The notes under the pieces were generated by a model. That model saw nothing but the letters and a program-made list of their open reading frames with translations. It did no database searches and was not told the DNA's origin. From Legionella parisiensis (GTDB lineage Bacteria > Pseudomonadota > Gammaproteobacteria > Legionellales > Legionellaceae), in the NCBI RefSeq assembly GCF_001467945.1, contig NZ_LNYQ01000006.1, positions 247,491 to 311,490 of the forward strand: 64,000 nt of DNA, written 5' to 3'. Position 1 is the stretch's first letter. Every line of letters starts with the position of its first letter. This document shows, one piece after another, positions 46,103 through 55,334 of this stretch. A program made the translations under genes and the position numbers.

Positions 46103-47644
46103 ATGAGATCTTCTGAGCAGTACCCAACAATTTGCACCTTGTTCGAAGAACAAGTTAAGAAAAACCCAGAAAATACGGCAATTTATCTGGAAGATCGTCA
46201 CATTTCGTATGATGTATTTAATAAACAAGTCAATCAATATGCACGATATCTGCAAAAAAAAGGGCTGCCATTACATGGAATTGTCGGCATTCAACTTATG
46301 CGTTCTTTGGAAATGCTTGTGGCAATTTTTGCAGTATTAAAGGCAGGAGGAGCATATTTACCAATAGATCCCCATGCCCCTGTAATAAGAAATCAAACCA
46401 TCCTCGAAGACAGTCAAATCAACTTTCTCATCGTTGATGAGAATCCATTATTGGCCGCACAATATGGGATATATGAAAAGAATAATCTGCACGTATTAAG
46501 CATTCGTGACAATGTGAGCCATGAAGAATGCCATAATTTAAACCTTGCCCGAGGAAAGCACGATGTAGCTTATGTGATGTATACCTCAGGTACTACAGGC
46601 AAACCCAAAGGGGTCATAATTTCACATCAAGCCTTAGCTAATCGAATCCTATGGATGCAAAATACCTTTCCCTTACGCAGCGATGACGTAGTATTTCATA
46701 AAACACACCCTTGTTTTGACATTTCTGTTTGGGAAACCTTCTGGTGGGCTGTTGCAGGCGCTGGAGTCACTCTTTTGCCACCCCAAAAAGAACATGATAT
46801 CAAGTTATTTATTCATATGATTGAGCAATATCAGCTCGGTGTCATTCATTTTGTACCCTCCGTATTACGTATATTTTTAAGTTATATTAAAGAAGATTTT
46901 TCGATACCCCGCTTAAGCTCTTTAAAGTATGTATTCTCAAGTGGCGAGGCGCTTGATGCGAGAAGTGTTAATCTATTTAATAAGCTGTTTCAAGATCAAA
47001 AAGCACTTTTGGTCAATTTATACGGCCCTACAGAGGCCACAATTGATGTTTCTTATTTTATTTGTGCAAAGAACAAGCGATATCGGACTATTCCAATTGG
47101 AAAGCCTATCCAGAATACTCAATTTTTTGTGTTAGATGAGCGACTCCATTCCACCGGTTTCGAACCCGGGGAACTATTCATTTCCGGAGTTGGATTAGCT
47201 CAAGGTTATTTAAATAATCCAGCGCTCACTCAGGCATCGTTCATCGACAATCCTCACTTGCCTGGAGAAAAAATGTATCGTACTGGAGATATAGTCCGTT
47301 GGAATAAAAAGCGTGAACTATTATTTTTAGGCCGCAAGGATGATCAGGTAAAACTACACGGTATACGTATTGAATTAGGAGAAATAACCTATCATTTATT
47401 AGCGCATCCCAACATTCAGGATGCGGTCGTAGTCTGTGAGAGAGTAGATTTTCTTGACCATCGAATAGTGGCGTTCTTAATTGCCAATAAAAAACAAATA
47501 GAGCTTGGTAGTGCTGAGCTTAAATCGTTTTTAAAAACCAGGCTTCCAGATTATATGGTTCCGGAGCATTACATCTGGTTAAGTGCATTGCCAATAAAAG
47601 AAAATGGAAAAATCGATAAAGAGAAACTATTGAGTTTCATTTAG
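46103..47644 (+). CDS. NRPS-type adenylation enzyme, predicted serine-specific
   Basis: A 513-residue free-standing adenylation domain that activates an amino acid as AMP ester and loads it onto a carrier. Core motifs: A3 YTSGTTGKPKG (160-170), A5 NLYGPTEATID (305-315), A7 YRTGD, A8 GRKDDQVKLHGIRIELGEI, and A10 ENGKIDKEKL. Reading the pocket positions against GrsA/EntF gives D206-I207-W210-H249-F278-S280-L306-I314, that is DIWHFSLI. The serine code is DVWHFSLV or DVWHLSLI. The segments HFVPSVL and VFSSGEAL are close to EntF. No condensation or carrier domain is fused. It starts 20 nt after the acyl-CoA dehydrogenase gene. It corresponds to ZmaJ in aminomalonyl-ACP synthesis. Confidence 0.9.
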   Translation: MRSSEQYPTICTLFEEQVKKNPENTAIYLEDRHISYDVFNKQVNQYARYLQKKGLPLHGIVGIQLMRSLEMLVAIFAVLKAGGAYLPIDPHAPVIRNQTILEDSQINFLIVDENPLLAAQYGIYEKNNLHVLSIRDNVSHEECHNLNLARGKHDVAYVMYTSGTTGKPKGVIISHQALANRILWMQNTFPLRSDDVVFHKTHPCFDISVWETFWWAVAGAGVTLLPPQKEHDIKLFIHMIEQYQLGVIHFVPSVLRIFLSYIKEDFSIPRLSSLKYVFSSGEALDARSVNLFNKLFQDQKALLVNLYGPTEATIDVSYFICAKNKRYRTIPIGKPIQNTQFFVLDERLHSTGFEPGELFISGVGLAQGYLNNPALTQASFIDNPHLPGEKMYRTGDIVRWNKKRELLFLGRKDDQVKLHGIRIELGEITYHLLAHPNIQDAVVVCERVDFLDHRIVAFLIANKKQIELGSAELKSFLKTRLPDYMVPEHYIWLSALPIKENGKIDKEKLLSFI

Positions 47645-47751
47645 CCTCATAAAACCAGGAAATAAAATAACCAATTGGATTGTTATTTAATTTAAATAGG
47701 AAAAATGACCTATATTTAAAATATACCTAGTGTAAAGAAGGTTCATTTTAA

Positions 47752-49071
47752 ATGAGGAAGGTAAATAACCACTCAAACAAAGTTGCTATCGTAGGTATGG
47801 CTGTAAAATTACCTGGAGCCAATAATCTTGAAGAATATTGGGATCTACTAAGGTTTGGTAAAGAAGCGGTTAGTAAATTTTCTGCAGAGCAGTTACAGCG
47901 GTCGGGAATTTCAGAGCAATTGATCGCTACTCCCAACTACAAACCCTACAGAGGAATATTAGATGATATCGAATCAGTTGATACCCCTCCGTCTGAAGTG
48001 ACTAGCAAAAATTTTGAATTATTAGGCGTTCAAGGTAAAGTGATGTCCCATTTAACTTCCCGTGCTTTGAGTGCTATGAGAAGTCATGCATACAGTTCAA
48101 ATGACTTCATCAAAAATACAGCGGTATATATTGGCGCCAATAATCAACCAGCCTCTCATTTCTTAGGAGGAGCGTACTACCAAGCAATTAACACTCAAAA
48201 AGCGATAGAAAGGTATTACTCAAAAGTAATTGCCCCTTATATTTCTTATCAATTTGGATTTCAAGGAAGCTCCATTGATTTGTATACAGCGTGCTCGTCT
48301 TCTTTAACTGCTGTGATCCAAAGTTGTCGCGAGTTAAATAGCAATTTATGTGATATGGCAATCGCAGGTGCATGCTTAATCGATTTACCCCAAGAAGTTG
48401 GCTATGTCTACGAAGAAAACGGCTTATTTTCCTCTGACGGTCATTGCCATTCTTTTGATGCTTCGGCATCTGGCACTTTATACTCAAATGGTGCCGGGGT
48501 GGTTGTTTTAAAACGACTTGAAGATGCAATTGCAGATAACGATCTAATCCATGCTGTTATTATTGGATCCGCTATGAGTAATGATGGTAATTCTTCAAAA
48601 GAAGGATTTATGGCTCCAGGGGTGCATGGACAATATAATTGCATACAATCGGCCTGGAAAAATGCAGGGATTGATCCAAATGATCTTGATTATATTGCAG
48701 CTCATGGCTCTTCTACCAAACTAGGTGATGCAACAGAAATATACGCACTAAAAAAAGCGCTAAGGGACGTTCCAAAGACACATCCTCTGCCAATAAGCTC
48801 GGTAATAAGTAATCTAGGCCATACGGGGATTGTATCTGGCATGGCTTCAATCATTAAAACAGTACTTATGCTCCAAAATAAAGCTATTGTTCCTTCAATT
48901 AACTTTGAAACCCCAAATCCTGATTTTATGTTGGATGATTCCCCCCTCTATATTGCCACTCAATTTCAAGATTTTCCCATAATGAAAAAACGCTATTTGG
49001 CTGGTGTTTCCAGCTATGGCGCAGGGGGTAGTAATACCCACCTGGTTATGCATAGCTATGATGGAAACTAG
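47752..49071 (+). CDS. Solitary PKS-type ketosynthase
   Basis: A 439-residue beta-ketoacyl synthase of the modular-PKS type but without acyltransferase or other domains. The start VAIVGMAVKLPGANNLEEYW is typical. Active residues are C181 in LYTACSSSL (DTACSSSL in most), H318 in AAHGSSTKLGDATE, and H357 in ISNLGHTGIVSGM. The Lys that normally precedes SN(I/L)GH is I352 here. The FDAxFF...DPQQR region is also degenerate. It lies 107 bp after the adenylation gene on the same strand. It probably condenses an acyl primer with the aminomalonyl unit and releases CO2; alternatively it only decarboxylates. A thioesterase or ketoreductase is not encoded nearby. Confidence 0.85.
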   Translation: MRKVNNHSNKVAIVGMAVKLPGANNLEEYWDLLRFGKEAVSKFSAEQLQRSGISEQLIATPNYKPYRGILDDIESVDTPPSEVTSKNFELLGVQGKVMSHLTSRALSAMRSHAYSSNDFIKNTAVYIGANNQPASHFLGGAYYQAINTQKAIERYYSKVIAPYISYQFGFQGSSIDLYTACSSSLTAVIQSCRELNSNLCDMAIAGACLIDLPQEVGYVYEENGLFSSDGHCHSFDASASGTLYSNGAGVVVLKRLEDAIADNDLIHAVIIGSAMSNDGNSSKEGFMAPGVHGQYNCIQSAWKNAGIDPNDLDYIAAHGSSTKLGDATEIYALKKALRDVPKTHPLPISSVISNLGHTGIVSGMASIIKTVLMLQNKAIVPSINFETPNPDFMLDDSPLYIATQFQDFPIMKKRYLAGVSSYGAGGSNTHLVMHSYDGN

Positions 49072-49259
49072 GCACTATTGAAAACTCCACTAACCTGGAA
49101 AAATGGCGGCGATTTTATGCGCTAACCAATTGCGTCAGTTGTGCTTATTTTGGCTGATTGTCAACAGACTCTGGTAGAGTCAACCTGTGCTCAAATTAGA
49201 CCGCGCTACAAGATTTTGACCTTCCCGGATAACATGATTTTTTGGAGGGTCGAGAGGAC

Positions 49260-50741
49260 TCATTCAATATCCGAATTCGACTTCAAGGGGATAAAACGAT
49301 TTAGCTTACCTGAATACAAATAAATAATCTCAGGTACCTCAATAATCGTTACTTTGGCATCAGGAAAACCTACTTTGCTTAATCGTAAGCGTATGCTGTC
49401 TTGCAATTGGAGTTTGTTAATATAGCCAGTGGTTACAATTTTGATGTTAGCTCCATCTATTGTTTGCTCGACCTGATATTCCTGAATATTTTTTTCTGGC
49501 AAAAGCGCTCCTAAAAAAAGCGAATGATGTACAAAAATATTGTCAGGATAAGTAAAGTCACATCCGGGTCGACCTTTAGGTGCTTTTATAAGCTGATGTT
49601 GGATGCCGCAATCACAGGTTTTATTTAAAAATAAAATTTCGTCCGAGTTTTCATAGCGGATTAGTGGCAAAGTATAATTGTATAAATTAGTGATATACAC
49701 TTTGGTTGCCATAATTCCTTTATCGACAGGGCGATTTTGTTCATCTAGAGGTTCAATAATGCATAGATCATCATTCAAGTGCATCTCATCCGTATTCGCC
49801 CTGCAATTTAAGCCCACCATACCCTCGGTACAGCCAAATATATTAAAAATATCCACTTTAGGCCACGTTTCTTTGATTAAGGCTAAGGTTTGCTCAAAAA
49901 GTGGTTCTCCGCCAAGGAGAAGAATCTTGGGGGCGATTTTTATTTGCCCTTTTTGAACTAATTGACATACCTTGTGAATGTATGAAGGAGCGGCTGTCAC
50001 GATATCAGGAAAAATTTGATTGAGACGAGTGACGACTACGTTTAATGGTGTTACGGCCATAGGCAAAAAATACGTATTTTCATTATGCCGCCAAAAGGTT
50101 TTTGCTAAAGAGTAGGCAGCAATAGCCGTGTTTGTCACAAACAGGCTCACCATTTTTGAATTTGCATTTAGTTTTGTCGTTACAATGTGTGTGCGTTCAT
50201 TATTGTAGAGTGGAAAGCGGATGAATGCAGTGTGAAATGTAATCCATTCATCCCAATCATAAATAAATATACCTCGTTTCCCAGTGCTTCCTGCAGTTGC
50301 CACGACATGATAATTGGAGAATAGATACAATGTGTCGAGCCGATCATTTTTTTGGCTTATATGTTTTTCAACTAAGGCTAATGAAAGCTTGGGATTGGTG
50401 ACAATTGCATCCCAATTTTCCATGAGAATGGTTTTATTTATAGTAGGAAGCTCATCTAATCGCTCTTTGGTGAAATTCTCTACGTTGATTTTGGCGAGCG
50501 TTTTTTTATACCAAGGCGATTTTGATTTGGCATGAAGCAATAATGCCCTCAGTCTTTTATTGATTAGGTCTTGCAGTATTTCTTTGGAATAGCGGATTGC
50601 TTCTCGATTTTTTTGAAATTGTACCTCGAAATCACGAATATGATGCAATGTTAATTCACGTGGGGTTATTGACCTATAATTCTTCTCCGAAGTTCGATTA
50701 ACCAAATGATGGAGCATGTTTATAAAGCGAAAAAACGACAT
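49260..50741 (-). CDS. PaaK/CapK-like AMP-forming acid ligase
   Basis: A 493-residue adenylate-forming enzyme of the phenylacetate-CoA ligase / CapK branch. The ATP loop reads TAGSTGKRG near residue 153, followed by IFNIFGCTEGMVGLNC (A5-like), LIRYENSDE, and a Cys pair in KTCDCGIQH next to KAPKGRPGCDF, as in PaaK-like proteins. It faces the ketosynthase gene across 188 bp and lies 126 bp downstream of the epimerase-like gene on its own strand. It may activate the starter acid for the ketosynthase, or ligate a carboxylate to the product. The role is inferred from location; the family is clear. Confidence 0.8.
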   Translation of the reverse strand: MSFFRFINMLHHLVNRTSEKNYRSITPRELTLHHIRDFEVQFQKNREAIRYSKEILQDLINKRLRALLLHAKSKSPWYKKTLAKINVENFTKERLDELPTINKTILMENWDAIVTNPKLSLALVEKHISQKNDRLDTLYLFSNYHVVATAGSTGKRGIFIYDWDEWITFHTAFIRFPLYNNERTHIVTTKLNANSKMVSLFVTNTAIAAYSLAKTFWRHNENTYFLPMAVTPLNVVVTRLNQIFPDIVTAAPSYIHKVCQLVQKGQIKIAPKILLLGGEPLFEQTLALIKETWPKVDIFNIFGCTEGMVGLNCRANTDEMHLNDDLCIIEPLDEQNRPVDKGIMATKVYITNLYNYTLPLIRYENSDEILFLNKTCDCGIQHQLIKAPKGRPGCDFTYPDNIFVHHSLFLGALLPEKNIQEYQVEQTIDGANIKIVTTGYINKLQLQDSIRLRLSKVGFPDAKVTIIEVPEIIYLYSGKLNRFIPLKSNSDIE

Positions 50742-50866
50742 ATAATTACCTTTCTTATACCCATTCGCATTTTTTAATCTTTTGATTGTAGTATAGATTG
50801 TTTTTACCTTTATTTTATATGTGTCAAAAACTGATTAACTAATGATGTAACAACGCAGCCATTGAA

Positions 50867-51994
50867 TTATAGCTCTTCATAAATCAGTACTTTTTGTAGC
50901 GCCAGATTTTCCAGAGTACGCTCATTAACCTCAATTCCAAGACCAGGCTTTTTAAAAGGTATTCTCATGCCCTGAATATAAGGGGATCGAGTAAAAATGG
51001 ATTCATTTAAATCCTGAAATAAGAATAAATCACTATCTAAATCAGTAAATTCAATATTGGACATTGATGAGGCGAAATGAATACCTGCTGCAATACTTAA
51101 TGGCCCTTCCATCATGCTGCCAACCATGACTTTTAATCCCGCTTGATGAGCTCTTTGTGCCAGAAGCCTTGCCTTCCAAATTCCACCCGCTTTTTGGATC
51201 TTGATATTAACTCCGTTTACAGCATTCATATGAATCAATTGTTCCAGCTCATCGATACCGTTTACGCTCTCATCAGCATAAATATTGACTCCATCAAACT
51301 GCTTTTTTATGTGAAATAATCCATGATAATCATGCTTATCTACGGGTTGCTCAATAGCAATAACAGTTCCCAAAATCGATTGTATTTCTTTTAAAACTTC
51401 TATCGCTTGCCGTGAATCGTTAAAGGATTGGTTGGGATCAATGATATAAGCTACATTTTCAGCAAATACGTTTTTAATTATTCTTGCTATTTCAGGATTA
51501 ATTTTATCATTTTCCAGTTTCATCTTAATTAGTTGTACTTGAGGATGATTTTGCACAATACTCAGCGCATAAGCTTTGGTTTCTTTCAAACCTAAAACCG
51601 GTATGGTCACGCTGTTAGGTGAGCGGTTTTTTCCATTACCAAAAAGCCCATATACCGGTTTATTTATGATCTTTCCTAATAAGTCATGAAAGGCACTATC
51701 CAAAGCAGCAGATGCATGAAAGCTGTTCATGTTGTCTTGGAGGAGCTTATAAAAAACTTGTGGCGCGTTGTTAGGGTTAATCGTATAACGTTTAAACTCT
51801 TGTAACTGAGAAACCACATACTCAAAAGTTTCTCCAGTCGAAAGTGCAAACGGAGCTGCCTCACCAATGCCGATAAAATGATCATAATGAAGTTGTACTA
51901 AAATAGTCTCTAAATGAGTCCAGGTATGTGTAGCAATAGAAAATGGTTGTGGCAATTGATACTTAAGCCGATACATTTTTAATGAAGTTTCCAT
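50867..51994 (-). CDS. Enolase-superfamily dipeptide epimerase-like enzyme
   Basis: A 375-residue muconate-lactonising/Ala-Glu-epimerase-type enzyme. Catalytic and metal residues are visible: the KxK of LIKMKLEND, metal ligands in IIDPNQ (Asp), AIEQPVDK (Glu) and YADESVNG (Asp), and the second catalytic Lys in VNIKIQKAGGIWK. This set is that of L-Ala-D/L-Glu and related dipeptide epimerases; o-succinylbenzoate synthase is the alternative. ATG 51994 is chosen over GTG 52003. With the ligase downstream it may form a two-gene unit that prepares or edits a peptide-like metabolite. No mpaA/ldcA muropeptide genes adjoin. Confidence 0.82.
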   Translation of the reverse strand: METSLKMYRLKYQLPQPFSIATHTWTHLETILVQLHYDHFIGIGEAAPFALSTGETFEYVVSQLQEFKRYTINPNNAPQVFYKLLQDNMNSFHASAALDSAFHDLLGKIINKPVYGLFGNGKNRSPNSVTIPVLGLKETKAYALSIVQNHPQVQLIKMKLENDKINPEIARIIKNVFAENVAYIIDPNQSFNDSRQAIEVLKEIQSILGTVIAIEQPVDKHDYHGLFHIKKQFDGVNIYADESVNGIDELEQLIHMNAVNGVNIKIQKAGGIWKARLLAQRAHQAGLKVMVGSMMEGPLSIAAGIHFASSMSNIEFTDLDSDLFLFQDLNESIFTRSPYIQGMRIPFKKPGLGIEVNERTLENLALQKVLIYEEL

Positions 51995-52122
51995 GTACAA
52001 CACTCTTAAGAAATACTATAAAGACGCCTATAATAATTGACCTAAAATAAATAGGGTCTGTAAATCAATATTATAGACTTCAAAGTAGAATGTAGTTTGG
52101 ACAATGAGCGGGGGAGGTATCA

Positions 52123-53181
52123 GTGATTGATTATATTAAAGTGAATATGTGGGTTATTTATATTGTTACAGCCATCATAAGTACTGGGCTGGTACACATG
52201 GTACTTGCCCGGATTAGCCGTCATTTAACTAAAAAGGCAGAACAAAGCAAAATGCTTTTCGCAGAAGCGTTTTTAAAAGCATTTACTTTACCCATGGGTT
52301 TTTTAATTTGGTTCTTAGGCTTGTCTTTCACCAGTTCTATTTTTTTAGCTTATAAAAAGAATTCCTTTTTAATCGCCAATCTCTCTGTAATTAAGCAAAT
52401 AGGCATTGTTTCTATATTATGCTGGGTATTTGTTCGTTTTATAAGATGCCTTGAGGATCTTTATTTAGCTCTTTGTGAGCAACAAGCAAAAGAAGTGGAT
52501 AAAACACTAGTGCATGCATTACGGCAGCTGTTAACCATTGCAGTGGTTATTATTGGTCTTTTACTTGTTATGCAGGCCATGAACATTCCTGTGGCTGGCT
52601 TACTTGCCTTTGGGGGAATTGGCGGGGCTGGAGTTGCTTTGGCTGCCAAGGATTTACTGGCAAATTTTTTTGGTGGTCTGGTTGTTTATCTGGATAGACC
52701 CTTTAAGGTAGGAGATTGGATTCGCTCCCCAGATAAAAATATTGAAGGAATTGTAGAGTACATTGGCTGGCGAATGACACGAATCAGGACCTTTGATAAA
52801 CGTCCATTATATGTTCCTAACGGTGTATTTTTAACTATAAGTGTGGAAAATCCCTCGCGGATGCTGCACCGACGTATTAAAACCAATATTGGAGTTCGTT
52901 ATCAGGATGCAGATAAAATTAATAAAATAACTCAAGAAATAAAAGACTCTCTTCTTGATCATAAAGAAATTGATACATCTCAAGCAGTGACCGTAAGTTT
53001 AGTCGAATTTGGTCCATCTTCGTTAAATATTATGGTTTCCGCTTATTGCAAAACAATAAAAGCAACTCAATTTTATGATGTGCAGCACGAAATTCTGATG
53101 AAGATACTAGATATTATTGCTGGTAGTGGCGCTGAATGTGCTTTTCCAACGCAAACTCTTTATGTGCAACCAGCGATTTAA
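52123..53181 (+). CDS. MscS-family mechanosensitive channel
   Basis: A 352-residue inner-membrane channel. About four membrane helices occupy residues 8-165. The pore helix region is VAGLLAFGGIGGAGVALAAKDLLANFFGG, the Gly/Ala-packed TM3 signature of MscS, followed directly by the beta domain (YLDRPFKVGDWI, RMTRIRTFDKRPLYVPN). The C-terminal cytoplasmic alpha/beta vestibule is complete. The start is GTG, with GGGGGAGG upstream at about 52109-52116. It releases solutes on hypo-osmotic shock. Single gene. Confidence 0.92.
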   Translation: MIDYIKVNMWVIYIVTAIISTGLVHMVLARISRHLTKKAEQSKMLFAEAFLKAFTLPMGFLIWFLGLSFTSSIFLAYKKNSFLIANLSVIKQIGIVSILCWVFVRFIRCLEDLYLALCEQQAKEVDKTLVHALRQLLTIAVVIIGLLLVMQAMNIPVAGLLAFGGIGGAGVALAAKDLLANFFGGLVVYLDRPFKVGDWIRSPDKNIEGIVEYIGWRMTRIRTFDKRPLYVPNGVFLTISVENPSRMLHRRIKTNIGVRYQDADKINKITQEIKDSLLDHKEIDTSQAVTVSLVEFGPSSLNIMVSAYCKTIKATQFYDVQHEILMKILDIIAGSGAECAFPTQTLYVQPAI

Positions 53182-53451
53182 AGAGGTTCTACCTAAATAA
53201 AAGAGCATTTTAATCTCAACTAACCTATTTTGATGGTCAAAAAGAAGATTAAAATGCCTGAGAAGGTTGTATTGACAATTGTATTTAGTAATACACCTAA
53301 CCCAATAGAAACTAATTGGTTAATTTCCAGGAAATATTTTTTCTAATAAATAACTTGATTGCATTAATCAAATACCGCGCTCTTTTGATACTTCAAGGAT
53401 GATTGGATCCAGGTTACTATATAGTAATCACATGATGAAGGGACCATTTAT

Positions 53452-53790
53452 ATGGGTAATAAATTATTGGTTTTATTAATTGGGGTCGTTTCTATTTCTT
53501 GCCATGCAGCCGGTGGCTATCTCTGTACTCCAAATAATGTTAAAGAAATAAATCGTGCCATTAAGAGTTATATAGTCAAAACCGCTGTATCTTCAAAAGA
53601 CGTGACTATTTCCGCAAAAAAATGCGTGGGAAACTACGCTTATGTTGAAGTGGCTCCAAATAAACCCATTACTGATACTGCTATGGTTTATTTGCATAAA
53701 GAAGGTAAAGGCTGGAAGGTTATGAATTGGGGGACAAGTTTTGATGAAGCATTTTTAGCTAAACTGCCCAAAGAGTTGAGAAATCCTTAA
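53452..53790 (+). CDS. Small secreted protein of unknown function
   Basis: A 112-residue protein with a Sec signal peptide (MGNKLLVLLIGVVSISCHAA, cleavage about residue 20). The mature domain has two Cys (YLCTPN and KKCVGN), likely one disulfide, and a beta-rich end with WKVMNWG that recalls small cystatin-like or NTF2-like periplasmic domains. AAGGGACC precedes the ATG. No family named. A GATTGGATCC..ACTATATAGTAATC stretch upstream may hold its promoter. Confidence 0.65.
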   Translation: MGNKLLVLLIGVVSISCHAAGGYLCTPNNVKEINRAIKSYIVKTAVSSKDVTISAKKCVGNYAYVEVAPNKPITDTAMVYLHKEGKGWKVMNWGTSFDEAFLAKLPKELRNP

Positions 53791-53844
53791 ATTGTCGCGA
53801 CTATAAGCAGTGACTCAGATTAGACGAATCCTGTTTGGGACATG

Positions 53845-55173
53845 CTACTTTATAACACCAGATAACTCTTTGCGAATAGGTTGGTTTGGTTGACCCAGCC
53901 AATTTGCCTCGTCATTTTCAGGTATTTTTTTAAGAATTTGGAAAATGCTGTTTCTTGATTTACTGACAGTAAGTTTTGTAGTTAATTCTGTTGAGCTGGT
54001 TAATGCAGTTAAAATTTTAACGGCCTGCGTTTGTGTAAATTTTTTAAATAATTCCGTGTTAATAAAGATAAGAGCTCTTTTCTCAATGATAGGATATTCT
54101 TTCTTAAATTCGATAACGCCTCGAAGCATTAGGTTTAGCGTCTCTCTTTTATAAATATCAAAATAAATGTTTTTTATTGTATTTTGGCACGCATGGAGCT
54201 GGGCGCATGCATTATTGAAATCAACAATAGCTTTTGGAATTTTTTTATTTTTTCTGAGTCTACTATATTGTTTTTTTGTAGGTACTATACCTTGTTCTGC
54301 TAGTAGTTTTAAGGAATAGTCACAATTTCTTTTTTCATTACTTGAGTATTTTACAGGAAGTGGGTTTTGCTCATTTCCTGGGCGAAGTAATAATTTTCGA
54401 AGTTGTTTTTCCAATGAATGTAAAGTGGGTCTATGTCTTGGCTTGGGGGCGAGACATAATTGAATCAGACGCTTGACATCCGGGGATGGCTTTAATAGAG
54501 ATTGCATCATAGAACCCAGAGCATAAACATCCATGCTTTTGTGGGCTGGTATCGGCTTTTTCGACCAGCATTCAGGTGCAATTTGACTATATTTCTTTTT
54601 CTTTGACATCCGATCTTTATTTGTGTCTACAATAAAGATATCAGGATTGAGTAGCTCATCCTTCTTTACGGAAATACCACCATCAAGTAAATAACTTTTA
54701 CCAGAGTTCATGTCATAATGGATATTATCCGCTTTTAAATCCAGAACAATATATCCCTTATTATGACAATCTTGTAATGCTTCAATTGCGGAAATAAAAA
54801 GTTTTATTTGTTGCCTTTGGTTAGTAAAACGCAGCTTCTCATAAGGTACACCAACAATATAAGGAAGCACCAGGCGATAAGTATCTTCACGTTCTATTAA
54901 TTCAGTGTTTTGTGTAGGGTAAAGAGTCTTGAAAAATTTAAATTTATTATAAACTTCGTTAAAATCAATATCATCGTGATCCCTGGGCTGAAGTACTGCA
55001 CGTGATTTTTGACCATCAAGGGATTGAAATTTTCTTGCGCAGGCGTACGTTCCTGAACCAATGTCTTTTTCTGGATAATATTCTGTTTCTCCCTCACTTT
55101 CGTAACACGATTCCTCAGAACTATCATCATCCTGGAATTTATAATTTTTTGGCATATCCTTTGCTCTTTTCAT
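53845..55173 (-). CDS. Ser/Thr kinase-like protein, candidate effector, altered ATP site
   Basis: A 442-residue eukaryotic-type kinase fold, residues about 30-265, followed by a helical tail. The glycine loop is IGSGTYACARK. The catalytic loop is VLDLKADN (D145, K147, N150), and the metal Asp is D164 in LLDGGIS, where DFG reads DGG. The activation and P+1 region contains IAPECW (APE). At the beta-3 position the expected Lys of A-x-K is L61 in RAVLQP, so ATP positioning must differ or activity is lost. An acidic N-terminus (DDDSSEESCYESEGE) precedes the kinase. Legionella LegK effectors are the nearest functional class. Single gene. Confidence 0.78.
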   Translation of the reverse strand: MKRAKDMPKNYKFQDDDSSEESCYESEGETEYYPEKDIGSGTYACARKFQSLDGQKSRAVLQPRDHDDIDFNEVYNKFKFFKTLYPTQNTELIEREDTYRLVLPYIVGVPYEKLRFTNQRQQIKLFISAIEALQDCHNKGYIVLDLKADNIHYDMNSGKSYLLDGGISVKKDELLNPDIFIVDTNKDRMSKKKKYSQIAPECWSKKPIPAHKSMDVYALGSMMQSLLKPSPDVKRLIQLCLAPKPRHRPTLHSLEKQLRKLLLRPGNEQNPLPVKYSSNEKRNCDYSLKLLAEQGIVPTKKQYSRLRKNKKIPKAIVDFNNACAQLHACQNTIKNIYFDIYKRETLNLMLRGVIEFKKEYPIIEKRALIFINTELFKKFTQTQAVKILTALTSSTELTTKLTVSKSRNSIFQILKKIPENDEANWLGQPNQPIRKELSGVIK

Positions 55174-55334
55174 ACTGATTTCCCTAAATCAATTCTGCTT
55201 ATTTTATAAGGTAAAGTCTATTGAGTGATAAAAAACACTCTGATTTCTTTCAAGAAACGTACGTAAGTGATTGTGAATTGAATCTCTTGGGTCGAACAAC
55301 TCGATCCTGTTTCCAAGTATATAGAAAAAGGCAA

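Noticed and set aside
49141..49323. Open frame after the ketosynthase gene
   Set aside because: It overlaps the end of the convergent ligase gene and shows no domain or ribosome site.
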